Shown here: positions 53,511 to 63,900 of the stretch, one piece after another | Layout: every line of letters starts with the position of its first letter | Position numbering within the stretch: the first letter of the stretch is position 1 | NCBI RefSeq assembly: GCF_003286415.2 | Contig: NZ_CP043450.1 | Coordinates: 744,001 to 808,000 of the forward strand | DNA from: Mucilaginibacter rubeus | GTDB taxonomy: Bacteria > Bacteroidota > Bacteroidia > Sphingobacteriales > Sphingobacteriaceae | Direction of reading: 5' to 3' | Length of the DNA stretch: 64,000 nt | Notes under the pieces: generated by a model | What the model saw: the letters and a program-made list of their open reading frames with translations, nothing else | The model's database searches: none | Told to the model about the DNA's origin: nothing | Made by a program: the position numbers and the translations under genes

Positions 53511-55325
53511 ATGGAAAAGGCGACAAGATTGTTTGATTGCATGATTGCCCAGGCCAAAGAGCCTAAGGCGGATCTTTTGAATGCAAAAGAGAATGGTTCG
53601 TGGAGATCTTACAGCACCGAAGAAGTGCATACGATGATCAACCAGCTATCCGCGGCTTTGCTGGATCTGGGAGTTTCGGGTGGTGATGGTACAACCGAAG
53701 GTCGCGATAAAATAGGGCTGATAAGCAACGGCCGGCCCGAATGGATAATAACCGACCTGGCAGTGCAGCAAACGGGTGCCATATTAGTGCCGCTTTACCC
53801 TAATACCGGTACTAAGGAAATTGAACAGATCCTGAACGAAGCTGAGGTTAAATATGTATTTGTAAGCAGTAAAGATTTATGCGATAAGGTTAAAGAGGTA
53901 CATTTAAATATCCCCTCACTAAAAGCCATTTTTACTTTCGATAGCATTGAGAGTTGTAATCATTGGGTAACATTGCTTAAGCCCTTAAAAGATGGCGCTC
54001 TGCAAAAAATACAGCAAATAACCGATCACATCATTGAGGATGATGTGGCAACTATCATTTATACGTCGGGCACTACCGGCCGGCCTAAAGGGGTAATGCT
54101 TACGCATAAAAATATCATGACCAATGCAATGGCATCCGGCGATATCCTTACCCGAATCCCGCTGAATGAAAAACGTGTTTTGAGCTTTTTACCGCTAAAC
54201 CACATTTTTGAAAAGATGTGTACATACGTGTATCTCTACTACGGTTTTTCTATTTACTATGCAGAAAGCATGGATACCATAGGCGCAAATATGAAAGAGG
54301 TAAAACCTTCCCTTTTTACCGCTGTGCCCCGCTTGCTCGAAAAGGTGTTTGAGAAAATTATGGTGCAGGGCCAGAAGCTGACCGGTATTAAAAGGAAGAT
54401 CTTTTTCTGGTCGGTAAGAGTGGCCGAAGCGTATGAAATTAATAATTCCAGCCTGTGGTATAAGATCAAGCTGGCCATAGCCGATAAATTGGTTTACAGT
54501 AAATGGCGCGATGCTATTGGCGGAAATATAAACGCCATAGTGGTTGGTAGTTCGGCTTGCCCAATTAAGCTGGAGAAAATTTTCACCGCAGCTAATATTG
54601 TTATCATGGAAGGTTACGGGCTTACCGAAACCTCGCCGGTAATTGCTGTTAACTGCTATCAGAAAAGTGACAGAAAATTTGGCACCGTAGGCCGTTTGCT
54701 GAGTGGTGTGCAGGTGAAGATAGCGCCTGATGGCGAGATCCTTTGTAAAGGCCCCAATGTTATGCTCGGGTATTATAAAAATCCTGACCTTACTGCAGAT
54801 GTACTGGAAGGCGGATGGTTCCACACCGGCGATATAGGTGAGCTGGATAAAGATTCATTCCTGAAAATAACTGACCGTAAAAAAGAGATCTTTAAAACCT
54901 CGGGCGGTAAATACGTAGCTCCGCTACCCATCGAAAATAAAATGAAGGAGAATTATTTTATTGAGCAGATGATGGTTGTTGGATCAGAAAGGAAATTTGT
55001 TGCAGCATTGATCGTACCATCTTATACGCACTTAAACCCCTGGTGTAAGGAAAATGGCATCACTTTTTCATCCAAAAATGAATTGGTTAAAGATGCAAGG
55101 GTGATCAAACTGTATCAATCAATTATCGATAACTATAATCCCGAATTTAACCACGTAGAACAGGTGAAGAAGATATCCTTGCTTCCCAACGAATGGTCGA
55201 TAGACAGCGGCGAACTTACACCAACCGGGAAAATGAAACGGAAGGTGATCACCGAAAAATACAAAGCCGAAATAGATAAAATGTATCCCTGCGAAGTGAG
55301 CGAGGATCCCACTCTTGTAAACTGA
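53511..55325 (+). CDS. Long-chain fatty acid-CoA ligase
   Basis: A 604-residue AMP-forming acyl-CoA synthetase that activates free fatty acids. The P-loop-like motif is YTSGTTGRPKG at 184-194; GYGLTETSPVIAVN binds adenylate, and GWFHTGDIGELDKDSFLKIT then DRKKEIFKTSGGKYVAP is the hinge and C-terminal region. The overall form is that of the FadD/FAA (AMP-binding, long-chain) class. It would couple FadL uptake to the oxidation genes around it. It lies 33 bases after the thiolase gene and 8 before the isomerase gene. Confidence 0.94.
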   Translation: MEKATRLFDCMIAQAKEPKADLLNAKENGSWRSYSTEEVHTMINQLSAALLDLGVSGGDGTTEGRDKIGLISNGRPEWIITDLAVQQTGAILVPLYPNTGTKEIEQILNEAEVKYVFVSSKDLCDKVKEVHLNIPSLKAIFTFDSIESCNHWVTLLKPLKDGALQKIQQITDHIIEDDVATIIYTSGTTGRPKGVMLTHKNIMTNAMASGDILTRIPLNEKRVLSFLPLNHIFEKMCTYVYLYYGFSIYYAESMDTIGANMKEVKPSLFTAVPRLLEKVFEKIMVQGQKLTGIKRKIFFWSVRVAEAYEINNSSLWYKIKLAIADKLVYSKWRDAIGGNINAIVVGSSACPIKLEKIFTAANIVIMEGYGLTETSPVIAVNCYQKSDRKFGTVGRLLSGVQVKIAPDGEILCKGPNVMLGYYKNPDLTADVLEGGWFHTGDIGELDKDSFLKITDRKKEIFKTSGGKYVAPLPIENKMKENYFIEQMMVVGSERKFVAALIVPSYTHLNPWCKENGITFSSKNELVKDARVIKLYQSIIDNYNPEFNHVEQVKKISLLPNEWSIDSGELTPTGKMKRKVITEKYKAEIDKMYPCEVSEDPTLVN

Positions 55326-55333
55326 TTAACCGG

Positions 55334-56110
55334 ATGAATACATTTCAAACAACAATACAGGGCAGGTTGGTTACAATTGCGCTAAACCGGGGCCGGTCAA
55401 ATGCCATTAATCATGAAATGGTTAAAGAGCTTGATGCCTGTATAAAAACACTGGAGAGTGATGATAACGTGGGCGGTGTTATTTTAACCGGGAAGGAAGG
55501 CTTTTTTTCGTCAGGGATTGATCTGATTGAGGCCTATGATTACAACGAAGAACAAAGCCGTCAATTCTGGATAGACTTTTTAGCCCTACAAAATAGGTTG
55601 GCAGCTTTCAGGAAGCCAATAGTGGCCGCCGTAAGCGGGCACAGTCCTGCCGGGGGCTGTGTATTAGCTATTTGCTGCGATTACCGGATAATGGCAGAGG
55701 GTGCATTTATCATAGGGTTAAATGAGGTACCGGTTGGCATTATCGTTCCTGATAGTGTTTTTAATTTATATGCCTTTTGGCTTGGTCAGCGTAAGGCTTA
55801 TCAATATTTGATGGAGGGTAAGCTGCTCCAGGTAAATGAAGCTTTGGAAGCCGGGCTTATCGACGCAGTTGTTTCACCGGACAAGCTAATGAACGCGGCA
55901 ACAGAGAAGGTAACGGCTTATATGAAACTGAACCCCGTTACCTGGACTGAAAGCAAATTGAATTTACGAAAAGACTTGACAGGTAAATTAAGGGCCGACC
56001 AAACCGAGACATTGAATAAAATGCTGAAGCAATGGTGGGCGCCTGAAACCCGGCAAGGCCTGCAGATGATGATCCAGAATTTAAAATCAAAAAATACAGC
56101 TGTTAAATAA
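55334..56110 (+). CDS. Delta3-Delta2-enoyl-CoA isomerase, ECI1-like
   Basis: A 258-residue crotonase-fold enzyme. KEGFFSSGIDLIE and SGHSPAGGCVLAICCDYRIM form the oxyanion hole and CoA site. The segment FIIGLNEVPVGIIVPD carries Glu131 in the same GLNE context as the single catalytic Glu of mitochondrial enoyl-CoA isomerase (ECI1), and the second Glu of true hydratases is not evident. So isomerization of 3-enoyl-CoA to 2-enoyl-CoA, needed for unsaturated fatty acids, is more likely than hydration. It lies directly before a DECR1-like reductase, which supports this. Confidence 0.82.
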   Translation: MNTFQTTIQGRLVTIALNRGRSNAINHEMVKELDACIKTLESDDNVGGVILTGKEGFFSSGIDLIEAYDYNEEQSRQFWIDFLALQNRLAAFRKPIVAAVSGHSPAGGCVLAICCDYRIMAEGAFIIGLNEVPVGIIVPDSVFNLYAFWLGQRKAYQYLMEGKLLQVNEALEAGLIDAVVSPDKLMNAATEKVTAYMKLNPVTWTESKLNLRKDLTGKLRADQTETLNKMLKQWWAPETRQGLQMMIQNLKSKNTAVK

Positions 56111-56116
56111 TTGACG

Positions 56117-57025
56117 ATGACCGATCCGACAACTTTAAATGATTCAGCAAACCATAATCCTGCAAAAAGCGGAATGTTAAGGGATGACGCCCTGAAAGGT
56201 AAAACCATTATTGTAACCGGGGGAGGAACAGGTTTGGGCAAGGCAATGGGGACTTACTTTTTGCATTTAGGAGCTAACCTGGTAATCACAAGCCGTAAAT
56301 TAGAAGTACTGCAGCAAACAGCTTCTGAAATGAAGGCAGAAACCGGTGGTAAGGTACTGCCAATAGCCTGCGATGTGCGGAAATATGATGAAGTTGAAAA
56401 GATGCTGCAACAAGCCGTTGAAGAGTTTGGACAAGTTGACGCACTGTTGAATAATGCAGCAGGTAATTTCATTTCGCCTACTGAGCGTTTATCAGCAAAT
56501 GCATTTTCAACCATCATTGATATCGTTTTAAAAGGTTCGGCCAATTGTTCGCTGGCCTTGGGTAAATATTGGATCAGGGAGAAAATGCCCGGTACTATAT
56601 TGAATATTATTACCACTTATGCCTTTACAGGTTCGGCTTATGTTGTGCCGTCGGCCTGTGCTAAGGGCGGTGTACTGGCCATGACAAGGTCTTTAGCAGT
56701 TGAATGGGGCAGGCATGGTATCCGAGCCAACGCCATTGCGCCGGGGCCGTTTCCTACCAAAGGGGCATGGGAAAGGCTGTTGCCCGGAGATATGGCCCAG
56801 AAGTTCGATTTTAAAAACAGGGTTCCGCTTAAACGGGTAGGGGAACACCAGGAGTTGGCAAACCTGGCCGCCTTTTTAATATCTGATTTTTCAGGATATA
56901 TCAACGGAGAAGTAATTACTATCGATGGCGGGGAGTGGCTACAAGGGGCCGGTCAATTCAGCGGGTTTGAAGCTATACCGGACGAAATGTGGGATAACAT
57001 TGAGAAAGCTACGCGGTCGGCGTAG
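56117..57025 (+). CDS. 2,4-Dienoyl-CoA reductase, DECR1-like SDR
   Basis: A 302-residue short-chain dehydrogenase. The start is ATG 56117; a TTG two codons earlier is less likely. TGGGTGLGKAM binds the nucleotide, NNAAGNFISPTERLS is essentially the same as in mitochondrial DECR1, and Tyr168 (ITTYAFTG) with Lys183 (PSACAKGG) keep the DECR1 spacing of 15 residues instead of the common YxxxK. It would reduce 2,4-dienoyl-CoA with NADPH so that polyunsaturated acids can be oxidised. It ends the beta-oxidation run, and a terminator follows. Confidence 0.9.
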   Translation: MTDPTTLNDSANHNPAKSGMLRDDALKGKTIIVTGGGTGLGKAMGTYFLHLGANLVITSRKLEVLQQTASEMKAETGGKVLPIACDVRKYDEVEKMLQQAVEEFGQVDALLNNAAGNFISPTERLSANAFSTIIDIVLKGSANCSLALGKYWIREKMPGTILNIITTYAFTGSAYVVPSACAKGGVLAMTRSLAVEWGRHGIRANAIAPGPFPTKGAWERLLPGDMAQKFDFKNRVPLKRVGEHQELANLAAFLISDFSGYINGEVITIDGGEWLQGAGQFSGFEAIPDEMWDNIEKATRSA

Positions 57026-57098
57026 GGGTGAATTTAATGTTCGTCTTAATTATCGTGACGGAGTTTACTCCACAATTATCGCAGAAGTATTAAAAATA

Positions 57099-57132
57099 AA
57101 AAGCCCCGATACAGGCATGTATCAGGGCTTTT
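57099..57132 (+). terminator. Rho-independent terminator after the beta-oxidation genes
   Basis: AAAAGCCCCGATAC (57099-57112) pairs with GTATCAGGGCTTTT (57119-57132) with one mismatch and a 6-base loop, ending in TTTTG. It lies 74 bases after the reductase stop. Confidence 0.8.
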
Positions 57133-57257
57133 GTACACCATACGATACAAATTTCGGGCCATTTTTTAGAAGACATTGAGCTTTTAGGGCGTTTAAACGC
57201 ATGAAATGAGATAGACGAAGGGAAGTTTATCGAATCATTTCGTTTCTGATTTACTAA

Positions 57258-59315
57258 TTATTTACGACCATTTTGATAAACCAATAATCGTAAACCATTA
57301 AACACAACCACCAGCGTTGAACCCTCGTGCCCGATTACCGCCGGCCCAATGCCCGATATGCCCAAAATAGTTAATGGTATTAAAACAGCCACCATACCCA
57401 AACTGATCACAAGGTTTTGTTTAATCACTCGGCGGGATTGGCGGCTTAGCCCAATAGCAAACGGCAGGTTATCCAGTCGATCAGCCATCAAAGCAATATC
57501 TGCTGTTTCTAAAGCCACATCGGAACCTGCCGCCCCCATTGCTATGCCAACAGTACTTTTCGCCATCGCAGGAGCATCATTCACACCATCACCGATCATG
57601 GCAACCTGCTTTTCCCTTTTGATGAGATCTTCAATTGCTTTTACTTTATCTTCAGGCAGCAAACCGCCCATAGCATCAGTGATTCCTATTCGCTTAGCAA
57701 CAGCTTCAGCTACCTGCTGATTATCACCAGTTAGCATAATCATTCGCTTAATACCCAATTCTTTTAATTCAGCTAACGTCTTTTTCGCTTCTTTACGAGG
57801 CACATCCATTAAGGCTATCATTCCGATAATTTCACCGTCCTGTTCAATCAACATGGTTGTGTTTCCCTCATTCTCAAGCTTTTCAACCTGTTTGTTTATT
57901 TCATCTGATAGTTTTTTAAAAAGGCTGCGATTGCCGATGACAATCTTTTTATTGCCTACAGTAGCTTTTACGCCATGCCCGGTAACAGCTTGCAGGTTTT
58001 TAGCAGACGGAATATCTTTTTGCTTTAAACGTTCCAAACCGCCTTTAACGATGGCAGCAGCTAATGGGTGATCGCTTAGCTTTTCGACAGCAATGGCAAT
58101 TTCTAAAACTTCATCTTCCGACAATTTCCCTAAAGCGACTACACCTGTTAATTGTGGCTTACCTTCTGTAAGCGTACCTGTTTTATCAAAAGCAATAGCT
58201 GTTAAGCCCCCCAATTGCTCTAATGGGCCGCCACCTTTGATGAGTACTCCACTACGTGCTGCGCGGGCTATGGCGCTCAACACGGCACTTGGCGTAGAGA
58301 TCGCTAACGCACACGGACTGGCAGCAACTAATACTGCCATCGCCCTATAAAAGCTTTTACTGAACGGTTCATCAATAACGAGATAGGCGAATAACAGGAT
58401 CACGACCAGGATAAGTACAGCCGGAACATAATACTTTTGAAGTTTATCCGTAAATAATTGGGTAGGTGATTTTTGCGCCTCCGTATCATTCACCAGTTTA
58501 ACTAACCTGGATAGCGTGGAATCAGCTGCCAATCTTGTTACTTTAACTTCGAGTACCTGGCTGCCGTTAATTGTTCCGGCAAACACCTTGTTCTCAGCTT
58601 TCAGAGATTTATCATCATAATCTTTTTCAGGGTCGCTAACTGGGGATTTATCTACCGGTACGCTTTCACCCGTAATCGGCGCTTGGTTTACACTGCTTTC
58701 GCCTTTAATAACCGCCCCATCAGCAGATATCTTACTGTTAGGTTTAATGATGATAATATCGCCTAAAACCAATTCTTCGATAGGAACCTCGGATTCCTTG
58801 CCATCCCGGCGCACAATAGCCGTTTTTGGAGCGAGGTCGGCTAATGCGGCGATTGATTTGGTCGCTTTGCCCATTGCGTAATGTTCCAGCGAATGGCCGA
58901 AACTAAACAGGAATAACAACAATGCGCCCTCTGCCCATTGGCCCAGAAATGCTGCACCAACAGCAGCGATCAGCATTAAAAAGTCTATTTCAAACTGACC
59001 TTTGCTGATAGCCTCGAAAGCTTCTTTGGTGGTAAAGAATCCGCCAAAGAAATATCCAATGGCATATAAGATCGTACTGGTTAACGGTGGTAAAGAATGG
59101 ATATATGATAGTCCGAATCCTAAAGCCAGGAACACACCTGAAAGGATCGCAAATATTAATTCGGTATTCTTGCCAAAGATGCCACCATGTTCGTGCCCCG
59201 CTTCGTTCTCGTCGTGTTGATGATCGTGCTTTTCTTCTTTTTCTTTTGCCGGTGATATATCAATCCTCGGTTGCTTTGCATCGATGGGTTTTTCTTTATG
59301 CTGTTCCTTTTTCAT
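57258..59315 (-). CDS. P1B-4-type heavy-metal ATPase (Co/Zn/Cd class)
   Basis: A 685-residue metal-exporting P-type ATPase. The N-terminus is His/Glu-rich (HDHQHDENEAGHEHGG, 30-45) with no CxxC domain. ITGESVP (Glu217) is the phosphatase loop, DKTGT the phosphorylation site (Asp377), and GDGVNDAPA the hinge. The membrane metal site is SPC at 333-335 instead of CPC, and HEGST at 663-667 is in the last helices. SPC with HEG-x-T defines the P1B-4 class, which exports Co2+, Zn2+, Cd2+ or Fe2+. It is transcribed after a Fur-family regulator and a Czc efflux set. Confidence 0.93.
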   Translation of the reverse strand: MKKEQHKEKPIDAKQPRIDISPAKEKEEKHDHQHDENEAGHEHGGIFGKNTELIFAILSGVFLALGFGLSYIHSLPPLTSTILYAIGYFFGGFFTTKEAFEAISKGQFEIDFLMLIAAVGAAFLGQWAEGALLLFLFSFGHSLEHYAMGKATKSIAALADLAPKTAIVRRDGKESEVPIEELVLGDIIIIKPNSKISADGAVIKGESSVNQAPITGESVPVDKSPVSDPEKDYDDKSLKAENKVFAGTINGSQVLEVKVTRLAADSTLSRLVKLVNDTEAQKSPTQLFTDKLQKYYVPAVLILVVILLFAYLVIDEPFSKSFYRAMAVLVAASPCALAISTPSAVLSAIARAARSGVLIKGGGPLEQLGGLTAIAFDKTGTLTEGKPQLTGVVALGKLSEDEVLEIAIAVEKLSDHPLAAAIVKGGLERLKQKDIPSAKNLQAVTGHGVKATVGNKKIVIGNRSLFKKLSDEINKQVEKLENEGNTTMLIEQDGEIIGMIALMDVPRKEAKKTLAELKELGIKRMIMLTGDNQQVAEAVAKRIGITDAMGGLLPEDKVKAIEDLIKREKQVAMIGDGVNDAPAMAKSTVGIAMGAAGSDVALETADIALMADRLDNLPFAIGLSRQSRRVIKQNLVISLGMVAVLIPLTILGISGIGPAVIGHEGSTLVVVFNGLRLLVYQNGRK

Positions 59316-59376
59316 AGGTTCTGATTCATTATTATTTTATCAAAATTAAGCGGGCACCGCCTGCAATCGTAGTGCA

Positions 59377-59790
59377 TTATTTCTTACATGCTGCACATAG
59401 CCCTTTTACTAAAAGGTTGATCTCCTGCCTGTCATAGCCGTCCGGTAGCATAATTTCCGGTATATGGGTTCTTGGCAGGCAATGTGTTTCTTTACAATTA
59501 ATGCAATAAAAATGTATGTGCAGGTCATGGTGGCCATTGGCTGTGCAATCCGGCTGGCAGAGGGCGAATTTGGTGACTCCTGTGCCATCTTCGACCCGGT
59601 GCACTAATCCGTGTTCTTCAAAAGTTTTAACGGTTCGGTATAAAGTCACCCGATCTGTTTTTTTTAGGCTAACCTCCATGTCAGTCAGGCTTACTGCGCT
59701 GGTTTGCTTCAGCAAATAGTCCAGCACAACCAACCGCATTGCGGTTGGCTTGATCTGTTTTTCCTGTAATTGCTTTTCTAATTCCTTCAT
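59377..59790 (-). CDS. Fur-family metal-responsive regulator
   Basis: A 137-residue regulator. Residues 10-80 are the winged helix (KPTAMRLVVLDYLLKQTSAV and RVTLYRTVKTFEEHGLVHRV). The dimerization half contains HHDLHIHFYCINCKETHC, with His ligands of the metal sites and Cys pairs of the structural zinc site, and a final CAACKK. It is 3 bases after the CzcB gene and 61 before the ATPase gene, in the same direction, so it probably regulates this metal island. The exact subfamily (Zur, Fur or PerR) cannot be fixed from sequence alone; a Zur-like role fits the zinc/cobalt exporters best. Confidence 0.88.
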   Translation of the reverse strand: MKELEKQLQEKQIKPTAMRLVVLDYLLKQTSAVSLTDMEVSLKKTDRVTLYRTVKTFEEHGLVHRVEDGTGVTKFALCQPDCTANGHHDLHIHFYCINCKETHCLPRTHIPEIMLPDGYDRQEINLLVKGLCAACKK

Positions 59791-59793
59791 GGC

Positions 59794-60981
59794 TTATTCT
59801 TCTTCGCCGCTGCCTGCCGCTTTTGATTGTAAATAAAATGCCCCTTTAGTGGCGATCTGCACTCCGGCAGGTAAAGCACTTAAAGGGGTAATCTGGATAT
59901 AGCCGAGTTCGGCTACACCCGTTGTAACTTCAGTTTTTGTAAAAATGGTCTTGCCATCTTTGGCATGGGTTGCGGTAATAAAAATGTATTGCTTTCCTTC
60001 CGAGCGAACTACCGCATCGACAGGCACCGCATCGGTTAGCTTGCTGCCGGTACTGATAAGCGCGGTAACATACATGCCGGGAATCAGGTTCTGATGCGCT
60101 TTGTTGTTAATGACCGCGTGAACAATTACACCTTTACTTTCATTTTCAAATGATTTATTGATTCCATTGATGGTGCCATTGATGACCTGGTTATTTTGGT
60201 TTGTCAATTGGAAGCTTACTTTCTGACCAACTTTGACCGCCATCAGGTCTTTTTCAAAAACGGTCAGATCGCAATGAATCTTGGAATTGTCTACCACTTC
60301 CATAATAGAGGTACCCGGTTGAACAAATGCGCCTGTATTTGCAGTAATCGTACCAACTGTACCGCTAATAGGCGATAAAACAGGGAATTGGGAAACGATA
60401 TTGCCGCTGGTGATTCTGCCTGGGGAGACCCCCAATTGCCTTAATTGGCTTTCGTAGGCCGTAAGCCGGGAACGCTCCGCGTTGTAGGTCGCTTCTGAAG
60501 ATTGAAAGGACTTACCGGTACCTGCACCTGCGGCTTTCAATTGACTCTGGCGGTCATATTCTGCCTGTACATAGGTGAAGTTGTTCTTAGCTGCCAAATA
60601 ATCCTGCTGTATTTTGATTAAGTCCTGGTTTTTGATCGTTGCCAATACCTGACCCTTTTGCACTTGCTGACCTTCCAGTACGTTAATATTGCCAATGATT
60701 CCGCCCGACAGGATACTGACATCGGCTTTGTTTTGCGGTGGTACGGCCAATTGTCCATTAGCCTTGACGACGGCATCCAGGTTCTTTTGCTCAATCGGGC
60801 CTATGGTAATACCTACAGATTTCATCTGCGCATCAGATAGTTCCAATCCGTTTTCTTTATCCTTAGTCTCTGCTTTAGGGCTTTCCTTCTCTTTGTTTTC
60901 TGAACCTCCCGAACAGGAAGTCAATAGCGCCCCTGCGATCAGCAGAATGGCTCCGTATATTTTATATGCTTGATAATTCAT
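59794..60981 (-). CDS. czcB: CzcB-type periplasmic adaptor lipoprotein
   Basis: A 395-residue membrane-fusion protein. The lipobox LLTSC gives lipidated Cys23, followed by a Glu/Lys-rich linker. QKNLDAVVKANGQLAVPPQN and LEGQQVQKGQVLATIKNQDL form the first half of the lipoyl fold, a helical hairpin follows, then FPVLSPISGTVGTITANTGA closes it, and NLIPGMYVTALISTGSKL is the beta-barrel. Unlike the adaptors at 34.8-37.3 kb it has no heavy-metal-binding domain. It lies 1 base after the RND/outer-membrane-factor fusion gene. Confidence 0.9.
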   Translation of the reverse strand: MNYQAYKIYGAILLIAGALLTSCSGGSENKEKESPKAETKDKENGLELSDAQMKSVGITIGPIEQKNLDAVVKANGQLAVPPQNKADVSILSGGIIGNINVLEGQQVQKGQVLATIKNQDLIKIQQDYLAAKNNFTYVQAEYDRQSQLKAAGAGTGKSFQSSEATYNAERSRLTAYESQLRQLGVSPGRITSGNIVSQFPVLSPISGTVGTITANTGAFVQPGTSIMEVVDNSKIHCDLTVFEKDLMAVKVGQKVSFQLTNQNNQVINGTINGINKSFENESKGVIVHAVINNKAHQNLIPGMYVTALISTGSKLTDAVPVDAVVRSEGKQYIFITATHAKDGKTIFTKTEVTTGVAELGYIQITPLSALPAGVQIATKGAFYLQSKAAGSGEEE

Positions 60982-60982
60982 G

Positions 60983-63900
60983 TTATTCTCCTCTTAAATA
61001 TTGTAATTGAATAGCAGACTGGTTCAATCGGCTAACCGCTTCGACATAAGCTAATTTGGTTTGCACGGCGGCAGATATGTTTTGAATATATTCGATATAA
61101 CCGATCTCACCCAGGTTAAAAGAAACTTGCGTAATGCGTAGTTGCTCATCGGCTTGTTTTAGACCTCCGCTGGTGTAATAATCGACTGCCTGCCTGAATT
61201 TTTGGTATTGCTGTATTTCCTGCTCGTATTGTAGCCGCACCTGGCTCTGCGCATTTTGATAATTTGCCTGGGCGATCTGGCCGGATATTTTCTCGGCCTT
61301 TACGCGGGAACGGTTGGCCCCATTGAAAATTGGCAACGCTACTCCGAACTGAATACCGGCGATGCGGGTACCGGGGAAATAACTACGGTCAATACCAGCC
61401 GGGTTAAATCCGGAGATCAGCAATTGTTGATTGTAGCCAAGCTTTAGGTCAGGCATTCCTTTCGATTTTTCGACCGCAATACGGGCATTGGCCACTTCAA
61501 TGTTTTGTAGCTCCGCATTCACCTGCGCATTACCACTGGTATTGATGGTGTCGTTGGGTGTGGTTAAAAGCAGCGGTAATTTACTTTCTGCTATCAAAAT
61601 AGGTTCATTCGTATTCAGCAGTTGCTTTAAAGCCAACTCATTGCTTTTCAGATCAGCTTGTATGCCTATTTTCAAGGCCTGCACCTCCTGGTATTTATTT
61701 TTGGCGCTGAACAATTCCAAGTTAGAAGTTTCACCGGTCTTTAACCTGACCACGGCACGTTTCACGAAACCGTTATAAATGCTGTCCTGGTAGTTTAATA
61801 TGCGCAGCATTTCCCGGTTAAGGAGATAGGCATAGTAAGCATTACGGACATTACGGGTGACTTCCATGCGGGCAATATCACCAGTCCGCTCTGCAAGTAT
61901 CGTTTGCTGATTTAATAACTTTCGCTGGTTTTTATATAAACCCGGCCAGGCAATATTTTGGGTGATACCGATGGCATTATCTATATTGCCCCCGCTGGTT
62001 GGGTCTTGCGTTATGGTGAGGTCGGTTTTTGGAATATCAGTACCTGATTTTTGCAGGACGCGGCTTTGTTCTACGGAAAGTCTGGCAGAGCGTATTTGCA
62101 AGTTATTGCGCAGCGCTTTCGCAATGGCGCTATCCAACGTCAAAGGTGGGTTGCCTTGCGCTTGTGAGCGACTCGGTTGTAAAAGCAACGCACCACCAAT
62201 GATAAACAGTGCTACTAAGACTTTTGGCGCTTTAATGCGAATCGTTTCCTTGCGGTTGAATAAAAGATAAAGGCAAGGCAATACGAACAGCGTTAAAAAT
62301 GTTGCAGTAATTAATCCCCCGATCACAACGGTAGCTAATGGCTTTTGAACTTCCGCACCGGCGCTGGATGATAAAGCCATCGGCAAAAAACCCAAAGAAG
62401 CTACCGAGGCAGTCATCAACACAGGCCGTAACCGTGTTTTTGTCCCCTCTAAGACCCTATCATAGATATTATCCCAGCCTTCTTCTTTTAACTGGTTGAA
62501 ATAGCCGATCAGTACAATACCATTGAGTACCGCTACGCCAAACAAGGCAATAAAACCAACCCCGGCCGATATACTAAAAGGCATACCACGTAACAGCAAA
62601 GCAGCCACGCCACCCATTGAAGCTAATGGCACCGCCGTAAAAATCAGCAAGCTTTCTTTTATTGAACGAAAGGTTACATAAAGCAGGATCAATATAAACA
62701 GCAAGGCTGCGGGAACAGCTATAGATAACCTTGCTTTAGCTGCCTGCAAATTCTGGAATTGACCGCCATAGGTTAAGTAATAACCGGATGGTAGTTTCAA
62801 ACTATTATTTAGCTTGACCTGAATTTCCTTAACAGTTGATTCTACATCACGATCCTTTACATTAAAGCCTACATAGATACGGCGCTTCCCATCTTCTCGC
62901 GAAACCTGTGCCGGTGCATCTTTGAAAGAAATGTCAGCGACCTGGCTCAAAGGCACTTTGTTACCGGATGGCAAAGGGATAAGCAGGTTTTCTACACCGG
63001 AGATATTTTCTCGTAGGTCACGGTTTAAGCGAACAACCATGTCGAAACGTTTTTCTCCCTCGAATACCACACCTGCTACGCTTCCTGCGAAAGCGGTTTT
63101 GAGGATCATATTTACATCACTTATATTTAAACCGTACTGCGCCATCTTATCACGGTTATAGGCGACCTGTATCTGTGGTAAACCGCTTACTTTTTCTACA
63201 TAAGGTTCCCGTACGCCTTTAATATAGTCGATCAATTTGGCTATATTATTGGCTTGGGTCGCTAATACGTCGAGGTCGTCGCCATATATCTTTATGGCTA
63301 CATCCTGGCGGATACCGGTCATCAACTCATTAAAACGCATTTGCATGGGCTGTGAAATCTCCACGTTAATGCCTGGAATAACGGATAATGCCGCTTCCAT
63401 TTTCTCTGTCATTTCTTCGCAGGTTTTTGCCGTCTTCCATTCCGCTTTAGGCTTCATGGCTAACATCATATCACCCTTTTCCATCGGCATAGGGTCAGTC
63501 GGTATTTCTGAACTGCCGATACGGGTAACTGCTTGCTTTACTTCAGGAAATTGGTCTTTGAGGATTTTTTCGGCTTTGCCAAAAGTTTTAACTACTTCGG
63601 TTAAGGAAGTGCCTTGCATCATAGATATTTCAACAGTTAGGTCACCTTCTTCGAGTGTAGGAATAAATTCACCACCCATTCTGCTGAATGCCCAGATAGC
63701 TATGCCAAACAGGATAAATACGATAGTTACCGTTATTACTTTGGCTCTAAGGATTATGATTAATGCTCTTTGATAGATCCTTTGCAGAAAACCAATGATA
63801 CGATCGGAAATATTGGGCTTGTGCGAAGTTTTCTTACTTAAAAACAGAGCGCTTGCCATTGGCACATAGGTAAGCGAGAGAATAAATGCCCCTAATATGG

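Noticed and set aside
54195..54824. Minus-strand frame of 209 codons inside the acyl-CoA ligase gene
   Set aside because: Fully covered by the conserved ligase; no motifs, start or promoter of its own.
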